Of a stretch of DNA of 64,000 nt, positions 54,017 through 62,895 are shown one piece after another; the first letter of the stretch is position 1, and each line of letters begins with the position of its first letter. Below the pieces are notes generated by a model that was not told the DNA's origin, made no database searches, and saw nothing but the letters and a program-made list of their open reading frames with translations. This DNA comes from Pseudoxanthomonas sp. Lineage in GTDB: Bacteria > Pseudomonadota > Gammaproteobacteria > Xanthomonadales > Xanthomonadaceae. The stretch spans positions 3,038,001-3,102,000 of the forward strand of contig NZ_CP114978.1 in the NCBI RefSeq assembly GCF_027498035.1, read 5' to 3'. A program made the position numbers and the translations under genes.

Positions 54017-55996
54017 TCAGTCGTCGAACAGCGCCTGGATCGCGGCCAGTCCGGCCTTGGCGCGCTCGTGCTTGCTGGCCGCGTCCAGCACCGGGTCGGC
54101 GCCGTCGCGTTGCAGTTCGGCCTGCGGCAGCTCGTCGATGAAGCGGCTGGGCTTGAGCCGCATCAGTTCGCGGAACTTGCGCGTGGTGCGGCTGTGGCTC
54201 AGGTACAACCCTTCCTTGGCGCGGGTGATGCCCACGTACATCAGCCGGCGCTCTTCCTCCAGCGAGCCTTCTTCCATCGCCGCCTCGTGCGGCAGCACGC
54301 CGTCTTCGCAGCCGACGATGAACACGTAGCGAAACTCCAGGCCCTTGGCCGCGTGCAAGGTCATCATCCGCACCTGGTTGCCGCCATCGTCCTTGTCGTT
54401 GCGCGACAGCAGCGCCAGCTGCGCGGCCAGGTCACCGGCGGTCGCGCCGCGTGGGCCGCCGCTGAACCAGTCGGCGAGTTCTTCCAGGTTGGCCTTGCGG
54501 CGCTGGAACGAGGGCTCGTCCTTGGACTGCACGCGCAGGTCGGCCAGCAGGCCGGAGCGCTCGGCCAGCAGGCGCACCAAGTCGGCGGCCGGCAGCTTGG
54601 GCGCCTGCGCGCGCAGTTCCTGCAGGGCATCGTTGAAGGCGACCAGGCCATTGGCCGCGCGCGGCGGCAGCGCCTGCAGCGCGCCGGTGATCTCGGCGGT
54701 GCGCGCCATCGGCAGGTGCCGCAGCTGGGCCATCTCGGCCAGCTTGGCCAGCGAGGTCGCACCGACTTCGCGCTTGGGTGACTGGACTGCGCGCAGGAAC
54801 GCCGCGTCGTCGTCCGGATTGGCCACCAGCCGCAGCCAGCTCAGCGAATCCTTCACTTCCTGGCGCTCAAGGAACGCCGTGCCGCCGGTCAGGTGATACG
54901 GGATGCGCAGCAGCTGCAGCGCTTTTTCGATCACGCGCGACTGGAAGTTGCCGCGGAACAGGATGCAGAACTCGTTCCACGGCACCTGCTTGGCGGTCTG
55001 CAGGTAGGCGATTTCCGCAGCGACCTTTTCGGCTTCGTGGTCGTTGTCGCGGCATTCCCAGACGCGGATGCGCTCGCCATCGGCCTGGTCGGACCACAGC
55101 TGCTTGAGATGCTCGTGCGGGTTGTTGGCGATCAACGCGTTGGCCGCGCGCAGCACGCGATTGGAGCAGCGGTAGTTCTGCTCCAGCTTGATCACTTCCA
55201 GCTGTGGATACTCCTGCGCCATCTGGGTCAGGTTCTCCGGGTTGGCGCCGCGCCAGGAATAGATCGACTGGTCGTCGTCGCCCACGCAGGTGAAGTCGCC
55301 GCGCGGGCCGGCGATGGCCTTGAGCAGGCGGTACTGGGCGTCGTTGGTGTCCTGCGATTCGTCCACCAGCAGGTAGCCGATGCGTTCGCGCCAGCCGGCG
55401 GTGATCTCCGGGTTGTTCTCCAGGATCTGCACCGGCAGCCGGATCAGGTCGTCGAAATCCACCGCATTGAAGCTGGCCAGGCGCGCCTGGTAGCGCGCGT
55501 ACAGCGCGGCGGCCTGCACCTCGCGCGGGCTGCGTGCCAGTTCCGCGGTCTGCTCCGGCGACAGGCCGCCGTTCTTGGCACGCGAGACCAGGTTCTTCAT
55601 CAGTTCGACCGCGTCGGGCTTGGCGCCCGGCATCAGGTCCTTGAACTGCGCGTTGGCATCGTCGGCATCGAAGATGGAGAAGTTGCGTTTCAGCCCGGCC
55701 GCGGCGTGTTCGATCTGCAGGAACTTCAGCCCCAGCGCGTGGAACGTGCAGATGGTCAGCCCTTCGGCCGCCTCGCCCTTGATCCGCTTGGCCAGGCGCT
55801 CGCGCATTTCCTTGGCCGACTTGTTGGTGAAGGTGATCGCCGCGATGCGCTTGGCCGGCATCCGCTTGGACGCGATCAGGTGTGCGATCTTCTCGATGAT
55901 CACGCGCGTCTTGCCACTGCCGGCACCGGCCAGTACCAGCAGAGGGCCGTGGGTGTGCAGGACCGCTGCGCGTTGTGGAGGATTGAGGCCGTGCAT
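54017..55996 (-). CDS. rep: ATP-dependent DNA helicase Rep (UvrD/Rep family)
   Basis: The 659-residue protein has all superfamily 1A motifs: Walker A LVLAGAGSGKTRVI near residue 25, VDFDDLIRLP, YLLVDESQDTNDAQ, GDDDQSIYSWRGA, LEQNYRCSNRVLRAAN, MTLHAAKGLEFRYVF and RLMYVGITRAKEGLYL. The sequence MHGLNPPQRAAVLHTHGPLL at the start fits Rep rather than UvrD. Rep is a 3'-5' helicase that helps forks pass obstacles. It is monocistronic. Confidence 0.93.
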   Translation of the reverse strand: MHGLNPPQRAAVLHTHGPLLVLAGAGSGKTRVIIEKIAHLIASKRMPAKRIAAITFTNKSAKEMRERLAKRIKGEAAEGLTICTFHALGLKFLQIEHAAAGLKRNFSIFDADDANAQFKDLMPGAKPDAVELMKNLVSRAKNGGLSPEQTAELARSPREVQAAALYARYQARLASFNAVDFDDLIRLPVQILENNPEITAGWRERIGYLLVDESQDTNDAQYRLLKAIAGPRGDFTCVGDDDQSIYSWRGANPENLTQMAQEYPQLEVIKLEQNYRCSNRVLRAANALIANNPHEHLKQLWSDQADGERIRVWECRDNDHEAEKVAAEIAYLQTAKQVPWNEFCILFRGNFQSRVIEKALQLLRIPYHLTGGTAFLERQEVKDSLSWLRLVANPDDDAAFLRAVQSPKREVGATSLAKLAEMAQLRHLPMARTAEITGALQALPPRAANGLVAFNDALQELRAQAPKLPAADLVRLLAERSGLLADLRVQSKDEPSFQRRKANLEELADWFSGGPRGATAGDLAAQLALLSRNDKDDGGNQVRMMTLHAAKGLEFRYVFIVGCEDGVLPHEAAMEEGSLEEERRLMYVGITRAKEGLYLSHSRTTRKFRELMRLKPSRFIDELPQAELQRDGADPVLDAASKHERAKAGLAAIQALFDD

Positions 55997-56091
55997 GGGC
56001 CGCGCATTGTACCGGTGCGCGCTGACGCCGTTGTACGGCCGCAGCCTGCTCGACCGGGGCTTTCCTGTGACCTGACCGTAAAGCGCAGTGT

Positions 56092-56121
56092 GTAGCCCGG
56101 GTAAACGCAGCGCACCCGGGC
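56092..56121 (+). repeat. GTAG-type REP element
   Basis: GTAG (56092-56095) leads into GCCCGGGT (56095-56102), an 11-nt loop and ACCCGGGC (56114-56121). This is a variant of the common proteobacterial REP. It lies in the 231-bp gap between rep and tdk. Confidence 0.7.
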
Positions 56122-56167
56122 GAGGCGTTCCCGCGAAAGCCCCTGGGTGCGGCAGGTGGTCTTACCC

Positions 56168-56199
56168 GGGCCAAGCCTGCTGCCGAGCAGGCTTGGCCC
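56168..56199 (+). other. Strong hairpin in the tdk 5' leader
   Basis: GGGCCAAGCCTGCT (56168-56181) pairs perfectly with AGCAGGCTTGGCCC (56186-56199) around a GCCG loop, 14 bp in all. It ends 28 bp before the tdk start. There is no T run after it, so it is not a simple terminator in the tdk direction. It may be a REP-like element or a leader structure affecting tdk expression. Confidence 0.55.
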
Positions 56200-56227
56200 C
56201 ATCGGCCAGCCGCTTAGAATTGCAGCC

Positions 56228-56848
56228 ATGGCCAAGCTCTATTTCTATTATTCGGCGATGAACGCCGGCAAGACCACCACGTTGCTGCAGTCGGCGCACA
56301 ACTACCGCGAGCGCGGCATGCGGGTGTTGATCCTGACCCCGCGCCTGGACCACCGCGCGGGCACGGGCGTGGTGGCCTCGCGGATCGGGCTGCGGGCCGA
56401 GGGCACCGCGTTCACCGCTGGCGACGACCTGTTGCGCGTCGTCGATGCCGACATCGCCGCGCAGGGACCACTGCATTGCGTGTTGGTGGACGAGGCGCAG
56501 TTCCTGGCTCGCGCGCAGGTCTGGCAGTTGAGCGAGGTGGTGGACCAGCGCCGGATTCCGGTGCTGTGCTACGGCCTGCGCACGGATTTCCGTGGGGAGT
56601 TGTTCGAAGGCAGCCAGGCGCTGCTGGCCTGGGCTGACGAACTGACCGAAATCAAGACCATCTGCCATACCGGCGCCAAGGCGACGATGACCGTGCGCGT
56701 GGATGCCAATGGGCGGGTGCTGCAGGACGGGCCGCAGGTGGAGATCGGTGGCAACGAATCCTATGTTTCGGTCAGTCGCGCCGAGTACAAGAAGATCACC
56801 CGTGGCGAGTCGGCGATGGTGCCGGTGCAGGCACCGCTGCCGCTCTGA
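56228..56848 (+). CDS. tdk: Thymidine kinase (type II), lacking the usual zinc cysteines
   Basis: The ATG at 56228 gives 206 residues. Motifs are the P-loop FYYSAMNAGKTTTLLQ, the catalytic LVDEAQFLARAQVW, YGLRTDFRGELFEGS and QVEIGGNESYVSVSRAEYKK. It phosphorylates thymidine for salvage. In E. coli and relatives two Cys pairs bind zinc near ICxCG and SVCRxHY; here these read ICHTG and SVSRAEY, so the structural zinc is probably absent. Its 3' end overlaps the convergent kinase gene by 53 bp. Confidence 0.92.
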   Translation: MAKLYFYYSAMNAGKTTTLLQSAHNYRERGMRVLILTPRLDHRAGTGVVASRIGLRAEGTAFTAGDDLLRVVDADIAAQGPLHCVLVDEAQFLARAQVWQLSEVVDQRRIPVLCYGLRTDFRGELFEGSQALLAWADELTEIKTICHTGAKATMTVRVDANGRVLQDGPQVEIGGNESYVSVSRAEYKKITRGESAMVPVQAPLPL

Positions 56849-59681
56849 CCTGGCGTCGCCGCGCTGACGACCGCATGGCCAGCAGGCGCTGGGCGCAGCG
56901 GTCGCGGATGGCGAGCACATCACGCGTGATCACGCCGCCGTCGGGTTGTTCGGTCTTCAGCTGTTCCAGCAGGGCATCCAGCGGCCGCAGCGCGGTTTGC
57001 GAGGGCGTTGCCTGGCAGCGCGCTTCGGCGGCGAAGGCGGTCGCGCTCCAGCGCAGCCTGGGGATTTCGCTGCCGTGGCCAACCTGGTGGGACAGGCTGT
57101 CCAGCGTGCCCAGGGCGGCATCCAGGTTGCCCAGGCGTGCCTGGTTGCGTGCCAGCCAGAGTTCGGCGAACAGGCGGCGTGGATGGTCGGCCGGATAACC
57201 GCGCCGGGTGAGGTTGACGGCGTTTTCGAACCACGGCTGCGCTGCCGCTGCGTCGCCCCGGTCGGCCATCACCTCGCCGATCATGCGGTCGGTGTCGCCG
57301 ACCAGCGGATGTGACTGGCCAAAGCTGGCGACGCGCAGGGCGCGCGCCTCGCGCAGGGCGGCCAGAGCCTGGTCATCGCGGCCGTCGGCGTGCAGGACCA
57401 TGCCGTAGTTGAACAGGCCGCCAGCCAGCTGGGTCCTGCCGTCCGGCGTGCGCCAGGTGGCGACGGCCTTGCCGATGTCATACCGCGCTGCGGCCAGGTC
57501 GCCGCGCTCCCAGGCGATGATGCCGGCGGTATTCCACGCCAGCCCGGTCTCGCGGTGTTGCGGACCCATCGTCTGCACGGTCTGCGCCAGCAGGGGCGGC
57601 ATCTGGGTCGAAGCCAGCTTGTAGTGCCCCAGGTCCACCTGCAGCGCCACCAGCTGACGCTGCAGCCCCAGCGTGATCGGATGCCCGGGGCCGTTGATTT
57701 TTTCGGAAATCTGCAGCGCCCGCCGATAGCTGGCCTGGGCGTTGGCGGCGTCGCCGCGCACGCGCCAGGCGGCACCGAGCGCGCGCAGGATTTCCACCGC
57801 CAGCGGGTGTTCGCGGCCGACATGGCGATCGAGGTGATCCAATGCGGCGCGGAAACCATCCAGGGCGTCCTGCTCGCGCGCCATGTCGGTATCCAGCAAC
57901 GCCAGGTCCAGCATGTTCTCGGCCACGCCGGCTTCGTCGTGCAGTGCCTGTCGACGTGCCAGCGAGCGGTTGAACAGGTCGCGCGCCTGGGTGAGGTCGC
58001 CATGCAGGCGCAGGCAACGCCCGTACTGGGACAGGAATTCGGAAACCTCGGCATCGCTGCCCTGCAGGGTGCGGGCCAGCGGCAGAAGGGGGGCCAGTTG
58101 GCTGGTGCAGGTGTCGCCGCGGCCAAGCAGGCGCAGCGCGCGGCCATGCTGGGCGGCGATCTGCAGGCGCAGTTGCGGCGAGGCATCGCGCTGGCCCACC
58201 AGCAGCGACCGGGCCTGGTCCAGCAGCACCAGCGCTTGCCCGTAGTCGCCACGCCCGATCCGCAGCCGCGCGACCACGCTCAGCAGTTCGGCATGGGCCA
58301 GCGGTTGGTCGGCCAGCTCCTGCGCACCCCGGGCGACGCCGGCATCGAGCAGTGTCCCGGTGTTGAAGCCGTCCCCGCGCGCGGTCGCGCCGCTGTTGTC
58401 GAACAATCCGATCACGAAATCCTGCATGGCCTGCGCGCGCTGCGCTTCGCGCACGGCCTCGCGCGCCTGGCGCAGGCTGATGCCGGCCGCACCCAGCAGC
58501 ACCAGCCCGGCCATGCCGCCGGCCAGCAGCCACCAGCGCTGGCGCAGCACGTACTTGCCCAGCCGATAGCCGATGCTTTGTCGCTGCGCCTGCACCGGCA
58601 TGCCTTCCAGGTGGCGACGCAGGTCGGCCGACAGGGCCTCGGTCGAGGGATAGCGCTGCTCGGGCTTCTTGGCCAGCGCCTTCAGCACGATACGGTCCAG
58701 GTCGCCGCGCAGGCGCCGGGCCTGGCGGCGATAGTCGAGCTGCAGCGTGTTCTCCTGCACGGCGGCCAGCAGCGCCTGCGAGGGACGCATCGGCTCGACC
58801 GCGATGATGGCTTGTTCCCAGGCCAGCGGATTGTCGCCGTGCAGGCGGTAAGGCTTGGCGCCGGCCAGCAGTTCGCACAGCACCACGCCCAGCGCGTACA
58901 CGTCGGTCCGCGTGGTCACCGGCTCGCCACGCACCTGTTCGGGCGCGGCGTAGTGCAGGGTGAAGGCGCGCACCTCGGTGCGGGCACTGCTGCCATCGGG
59001 CGAATCGAGCAGCTTGGCGATGCCGAAATCCAGCAGCCGCGTATCGCCGTTGGCGGTGACCAGGATGTTGGAGGGCTTGAGGTCGCGGTGCACGATCAGG
59101 TTGGCGTGTGCGTGGCTGACCGCCAGGCAGACCTGGCGGAATAGTGTCAGCCGGGCTTCCACGCCCAGGGCGTGCTGCTGGCAGTAGTCGGTGATCGACA
59201 CGCCTTCGACATATTCCAGCGCCAGGTAGGGCTGGCCCTGTTCGCCCACGCCGGCATCGAGCAGGCGCGCGATGTTGGGATGTTCCAGCCGCCCCAGGAT
59301 GTCGCGTTCGCGTGCGAAGCGCTGGCGGAGCCGATGATCGGCAACCCCGGGATGCAACAGCTTCAGCGCGACGCGGCGTTGATAGCTGCCGTCGGCCCGC
59401 CTGGCGGCCCAGACCATGCCCATGCCGCCTTCGCCCAGCAACTGCTCCAGCCGATAGGGCCCTACGCATGCGCCCTGGTGCAGGTGTGGTTGGGCCTCGT
59501 GCAGGGGCGGCGGCCATTGCCCGTCGCTGTCGCCTTCCAGGGCCAGCAGCGTGCTGATTTCATCGGCCAGGGACGGGTCTTCCCGGCGGATCAGGTCCAG
59601 CTGGTGGGCGCGCTGCTGCGCATTCATGTCCAGCAGCAGGTCCAGCATCGGCGACAGGCGTTGCCATTGGGCGGCGTCCAT
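56796..59681 (-). CDS. Membrane-anchored Ser/Thr protein kinase with TPR-like C-terminal region
   Basis: The 961-residue protein starts with a short helical region, then a Hanks-type kinase domain (about 75-355): LLGEGGMGMVWAARR, VALKLL, IVHRDLKPSNILV, LLDFGIAKLL, APEQVRGEPVTTRTDVYALG. A transmembrane segment follows (WWLLAGGMAGLVLLGAAGIS, about residue 388). The C-terminal 550 residues are helical repeats of the TPR type (LFNRSLARRQALHDEAGVAE, ASYRRALQISEKINGPGHPI), probably in the periplasm. The gene lies 19 bp after an ECF sigma factor, a pairing known for kinase-controlled sigma factors. Confidence 0.9.
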   Translation of the reverse strand: MDAAQWQRLSPMLDLLLDMNAQQRAHQLDLIRREDPSLADEISTLLALEGDSDGQWPPPLHEAQPHLHQGACVGPYRLEQLLGEGGMGMVWAARRADGSYQRRVALKLLHPGVADHRLRQRFARERDILGRLEHPNIARLLDAGVGEQGQPYLALEYVEGVSITDYCQQHALGVEARLTLFRQVCLAVSHAHANLIVHRDLKPSNILVTANGDTRLLDFGIAKLLDSPDGSSARTEVRAFTLHYAAPEQVRGEPVTTRTDVYALGVVLCELLAGAKPYRLHGDNPLAWEQAIIAVEPMRPSQALLAAVQENTLQLDYRRQARRLRGDLDRIVLKALAKKPEQRYPSTEALSADLRRHLEGMPVQAQRQSIGYRLGKYVLRQRWWLLAGGMAGLVLLGAAGISLRQAREAVREAQRAQAMQDFVIGLFDNSGATARGDGFNTGTLLDAGVARGAQELADQPLAHAELLSVVARLRIGRGDYGQALVLLDQARSLLVGQRDASPQLRLQIAAQHGRALRLLGRGDTCTSQLAPLLPLARTLQGSDAEVSEFLSQYGRCLRLHGDLTQARDLFNRSLARRQALHDEAGVAENMLDLALLDTDMAREQDALDGFRAALDHLDRHVGREHPLAVEILRALGAAWRVRGDAANAQASYRRALQISEKINGPGHPITLGLQRQLVALQVDLGHYKLASTQMPPLLAQTVQTMGPQHRETGLAWNTAGIIAWERGDLAAARYDIGKAVATWRTPDGRTQLAGGLFNYGMVLHADGRDDQALAALREARALRVASFGQSHPLVGDTDRMIGEVMADRGDAAAAQPWFENAVNLTRRGYPADHPRRLFAELWLARNQARLGNLDAALGTLDSLSHQVGHGSEIPRLRWSATAFAAEARCQATPSQTALRPLDALLEQLKTEQPDGGVITRDVLAIRDRCAQRLLAMRSSARRRQVRAAAVPAPAPSPTRHG

Positions 59682-59700
59682 CGTCTCTGCGCCCCCCGGA

Positions 59701-60270
59701 CTACTCGTCCTGCATGGCCGCCAGCAGGAACAGGCGCGCCTTCTGCCAGTCGCGTCGCACGCTGCGTTCCGAGCGCTGCATCAAGTCGGCGATTTCCAGC
59801 TCGGACAGGCCGGCGAAGTAGCGCATCTCCACCACCTTGGCCAGCCGGGGATCGGCGTCGGACAACTTGTCCAGCGCGGTGTTGAGCGCCAGCGTGGTTT
59901 CGTCCAGGCGCAGCAGATTGCTTTCCACGTCTTCAGGGATTTCGGCCACGCGCTTGAGGTCGCCGCCGCGCTTGCGCGCCAGCCGGCTGCGTGCGTAATC
60001 GACGACCACTGAACGCATCGACGATGCCGCATAGGCGAAGAAGTGCGCGCGGTCGTCGAACTTGGCGCCGCCCCGGGCGCCAAGTAGTTTCAGATAGGAC
60101 TCGTGGACCAGTGAGGTCGCGTCCAGCGTGTGGCCTTGGTGTCCGGCCAGCTGCCGGCGCGCCATGGAATGCAGCTCCTGGTAGAGCGTGGACAGCACGC
60201 GGTCCAATGACGCGCGGTCACCCGAACGCGCGGATTCCAACCACACAGTGATATCGGCGCCGCCTTCCAT
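59701..60270 (-). CDS. ECF sigma factor of the Ser/Thr-kinase-linked (Sig-70_X6, ECF43-like) type
   Basis: The 189-residue protein has region 2 (LYQELHSMARRQLAG, ATSLVHESYLKLLG, FFAYAASSMRSVVVDYAR) and region 4 (KVVEMRYFAGLSELEIADLM, SERSVRRDWQKARLFL), with no anti-sigma gene beside it. This form (TIGR02999-like) is usually paired with a TPR-containing kinase, as here. Thr52, just before LVHE in region 2.2, is where I recall activating phosphorylation in related sigma factors such as Xanthomonas EcfK. Kinase control is thus inferred. The gene is upstream of the kinase in an operon. Confidence 0.88.
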   Translation of the reverse strand: MEGGADITVWLESARSGDRASLDRVLSTLYQELHSMARRQLAGHQGHTLDATSLVHESYLKLLGARGGAKFDDRAHFFAYAASSMRSVVVDYARSRLARKRGGDLKRVAEIPEDVESNLLRLDETTLALNTALDKLSDADPRLAKVVEMRYFAGLSELEIADLMQRSERSVRRDWQKARLFLLAAMQDE

Positions 60271-60361
60271 GATTCCGCTCCGTGCATGGCTGCAGCGCAG
60301 ACTATAGCCGCATGAAACGTGACGCGTGTATCAATACGCGACTGTAATGGCGAATTTCCGA

Positions 60362-61174
60362 TCAACGTTGGCAACGCGGGCACCAGACGGTGGTGCGTTG
60401 GCCGATCTGCTCTTCTTTCAGCGTATTGGCGCATTTTTTGCAGGGCTGGCCTCCGCGGCCGTAGACCCACAACTCCTGCTCGAAATAGCCCGGCGCCCCG
60501 TCCGGGCTGATGAAGTCGCGCAGGGTTGTGCCGCCACGTCGGATGGCACGGTCCAGGATGTCTTTCACCGCCGTCGCCAGCGCCGCATAGCGCTCACGGG
60601 AGACCTTGCCGGCCGCACGCAGCGGGTGGATGCCGGCCTCGAACAGGCTTTCGGCCGCGTAGATGTTGCCCACGCCGACCACGATGCGCTGGTCCATCAG
60701 GAAGGTCTTGACCGATGCGCTGCGGCCGCGGCTGCGCTCGAACAGAAATTCGCCATCGAAGTCCTCCGACAGCGGCTCCGGTCCCAGGCCCTGCAGCAGC
60801 GCATGGGTCGTGCCCGTTGCCTGCCACAGCAGGCTGCCGAACCGGCGCGGATCGTTGAAGCGCAGCACCCGCCCGCCCTCCAGTGCCAGGTCGACATGGT
60901 CGTGCGCCTTCACCGGCGTGGCCGCGGGTAATACCCGCAGGCTGCCGCTCATCCCCAGGTGCAGCAGCGCGCTGCCGGCGTGGGTGTCGAGCAACAGGTA
61001 TTTGGCGCGGCGACGCACCGCCTCGATGCGTGCGCCGGGCAGGTGCACGCGGATTTCGGTGGGGATCGGCCAGCGCAGGTCGTCGCGCCGCTGCAGCACC
61101 GCGCGCACGATGGCGCCTTCCAGGTGCGGGGCCAGGCCGCGACGGGTGGTTTCGACTTCGGGAAGTTCGGGCAT
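60362..61174 (-). CDS. mutM: Formamidopyrimidine-DNA glycosylase
   Basis: The 270-residue product starts PELPEVETTRRGLAPHL, with the catalytic Pro2-Glu3 after Met removal. It has the helix-two-turn-helix region (VGVGNIYAAESLFEAGIHPL) and the C-terminal zinc finger with four Cys (QPCKKCANTL and VWCPRCQR). The enzyme removes 8-oxoguanine and other oxidised purines. It is a solitary gene between the sigma factor and a REP-flanked ABC ATPase gene. Confidence 0.95.
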   Translation of the reverse strand: MPELPEVETTRRGLAPHLEGAIVRAVLQRRDDLRWPIPTEIRVHLPGARIEAVRRRAKYLLLDTHAGSALLHLGMSGSLRVLPAATPVKAHDHVDLALEGGRVLRFNDPRRFGSLLWQATGTTHALLQGLGPEPLSEDFDGEFLFERSRGRSASVKTFLMDQRIVVGVGNIYAAESLFEAGIHPLRAAGKVSRERYAALATAVKDILDRAIRRGGTTLRDFISPDGAPGYFEQELWVYGRGGQPCKKCANTLKEEQIGQRTTVWCPRCQR

Positions 61175-61260
61175 GGCGGCGGCGCTGGAGCGGGTCAGGT
61201 CACGAATGGGGCGAGGGTACGCGCATCGGTCTTCTCGGAGCTTCCGGCGGCCTCCCTATA

Positions 61261-61350
61261 GAGCGGAGCTTGTGGCAATCCCATCTTGGGGACTCCGCTG
61301 GGGCTTTCCCCGCGCCCGTCCGAAGAGCAGCGGAGCAAGCTCCGCTCTAC
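61261..61350. repeat. REP element with the 40-bp dispersed repeat and a second hairpin
   Basis: 61261-61300 is the exact 40-bp match, in the opposite orientation, to 595-634. A second hairpin follows, AGCGGAG-CAAG-CTCCGCT (61329-61346), ending in CTAC (61347-61350). The pair lies in the 190-bp gap between mutM and the ABC ATPase gene, both on the minus strand, so it may stabilise the ABC transcript end. Confidence 0.78.
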
Positions 61351-61364
61351 AGGGGCAAGCCCGC

Positions 61365-62180
61365 TTAGTGCGCTGCCGCGCGGTAGACGCCGCCTTCGCA
61401 GCGCACCGACAGCGTGCCGTCGTAGACCTGTGACAGCAGGGGGGCGGTCAGGGTCTGGGCGCGGCTGCCATCGGCGACGATCCGGCCCTCGCGCATCAGC
61501 AGCACGCGGTCGATCTCCGGGACGATTTCTTCCAGGTGATGGGTGACCAGCACCAGGGTGATGCCCTGGCGCGCCAGCTCGCCCATCAGGGTGCAGAACT
61601 GCTGTTGTGCGACCAGGTCCAGGCCGGCGGTGGGCTCGTCCAGCAACAGCGCCTGTGGCTGGTGGACCAGTGCGCGGGCGATCAGGACCCGGCGCATCTG
61701 GCCGGTGGACAGCTCGGCGACCAGGCGCCCGGACAGCGCCTGCGCGCCGACGCGCTGCAGGGCTTCGGCAGCCCTGGTGCGCATCTCGGCGGTGACTTCC
61801 TGGTCGATCGGCAGGACGAAACTGGCAAAAAAGCCGGTGACGACCGCGTCATCCACGCTCAGGTGCGGCATGTCCTGCAGGTCGCGGGTGGCATCGCTGG
61901 TGACCAGTCCCAGGCGCGTGCGCAGCTGGGACACATTCCAGCGGTTCAGGCCGAACACCTTGACCGGCGCCTCGCCTTCGCGCGCCAGCGGGTACAGCTC
62001 GCGGTTGATCAGCTTGATGAAGGTCGATTTGCCGCAGCCGTTGGGGCCCAGCAGCGCGGTGTGCTGGCCCAGCACGATGCGCAGGCTCAGTGCATCCAGG
62101 ACGGCAGTGTCGCCGCGCACAACGGTGGCGCGGTCCAGTTCGATCAAGGGCGTTCCCGTGGGGATGGGCGCAACGGACAT
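61365..62180 (-). CDS. Solitary ABC transporter ATP-binding protein
   Basis: The ATG at 62180 gives 271 residues. The domain has Walker A LLGPNGCGKSTFIKLIN, the signature LSTGQMRRVLIARAL and Walker B ALLLDEPTAGLDLVAQQQ, followed by the His switch VLVTHHLEEIVPEID. There is no membrane component next to it. It resembles stand-alone ATPases of the YlmA/ModF-like group, so a regulatory or repair use rather than transport is possible. Partner unknown. Confidence 0.88.
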   Translation of the reverse strand: MSVAPIPTGTPLIELDRATVVRGDTAVLDALSLRIVLGQHTALLGPNGCGKSTFIKLINRELYPLAREGEAPVKVFGLNRWNVSQLRTRLGLVTSDATRDLQDMPHLSVDDAVVTGFFASFVLPIDQEVTAEMRTRAAEALQRVGAQALSGRLVAELSTGQMRRVLIARALVHQPQALLLDEPTAGLDLVAQQQFCTLMGELARQGITLVLVTHHLEEIVPEIDRVLLMREGRIVADGSRAQTLTAPLLSQVYDGTLSVRCEGGVYRAAAH

Positions 62181-62248
62181 CGGGCGTGGGATCTCTATCT
62201 GGCAGCGGGGCGGTGAGCTTAGACTGGGGACATCAAGGAAAAAATGGA

Positions 62249-62794
62249 ATGGATGCCATGCTTCGATCCGTGTGGGGCGCCTGCCTGCTGCTTGTTGCCG
62301 CTTTCGCCAGCCATGCCGCGACGCCACCGGAGATCGGAGACCTGGCGCCCACCGCGCTCGGCCAAGGCTGGAAAAGCGGGCCGGTCGATCTGGCCCAGTA
62401 CCGCGGCAAGGTGGTCGTGGTGACCTTCTGGGCGTCGTGGTGTGGGCCGTGCCGTCGTGAACTGCCGGTATTGGACGCATTGCAGAAGCAGGTCGGCGGC
62501 GACTGGCTGAAGGTCATCGCGGTCAATGCGCAGGACGACACGGAAAACTACCGGGCGATGATGCGCCAGATGCGCGATTTCGGCCTGGTCCAGGCGCGCG
62601 ACCGCGATGGCGACATCTCGGAGGCCTACGGGGTCAACGCGTTCCCGAACCTGTGGATCATCGATCCCCGGGGCCGGGTTGGCAGCCATCATGTGGGGTA
62701 CGGAGAAGGCTCGACCGAGGCGATCATCGAGGAGATCCGGCGCATCGTCACCGAGGAGATCGCGCACCAGCAGGCGCCACCCCCCGCGGCCTGA
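62249..62794 (+). CDS. TlpA-like thiol-disulfide oxidoreductase, secreted
   Basis: The 181-residue product from the ATG at 62249 (AAGGA nearby) has a signal peptide ending near ASHAATP. A thioredoxin-like fold contains WASWCGPCRRELPVLD (Cys65 and Cys68 as the CxxC pair) and the cis-Pro in AFPNLWIID. This matches TlpA/ResA-type periplasmic reductases used in disulfide or cytochrome maturation. It sits divergent from the ABC ATPase; a substrate is not evident. Confidence 0.9.
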   Translation: MDAMLRSVWGACLLLVAAFASHAATPPEIGDLAPTALGQGWKSGPVDLAQYRGKVVVVTFWASWCGPCRRELPVLDALQKQVGGDWLKVIAVNAQDDTENYRAMMRQMRDFGLVQARDRDGDISEAYGVNAFPNLWIIDPRGRVGSHHVGYGEGSTEAIIEEIRRIVTEEIAHQQAPPPAA

Positions 62795-62895
62795 ACGCCA
62801 TACGCAGGCGACGGGTGAAGTTTGCCGGGCCAGGCGCCATGATGGGTGGGTGCACCGGGTCCTTGCCCGGCGCTGCGTTCCCTGGAGGGGGAAAC

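Noticed and set aside
56168..56199. A rho-independent terminator between rep and tdk
   Set aside because: There is no T tract on either side of the stem, and rep is transcribed away from it.
595..61300. The two 40-bp copies as attachment sites of a 60-kb island
   Set aside because: The DNA between them is mainly housekeeping genes, the copies are in inverted orientation, and both sit next to REP hairpins, so a dispersed repeat explains them.
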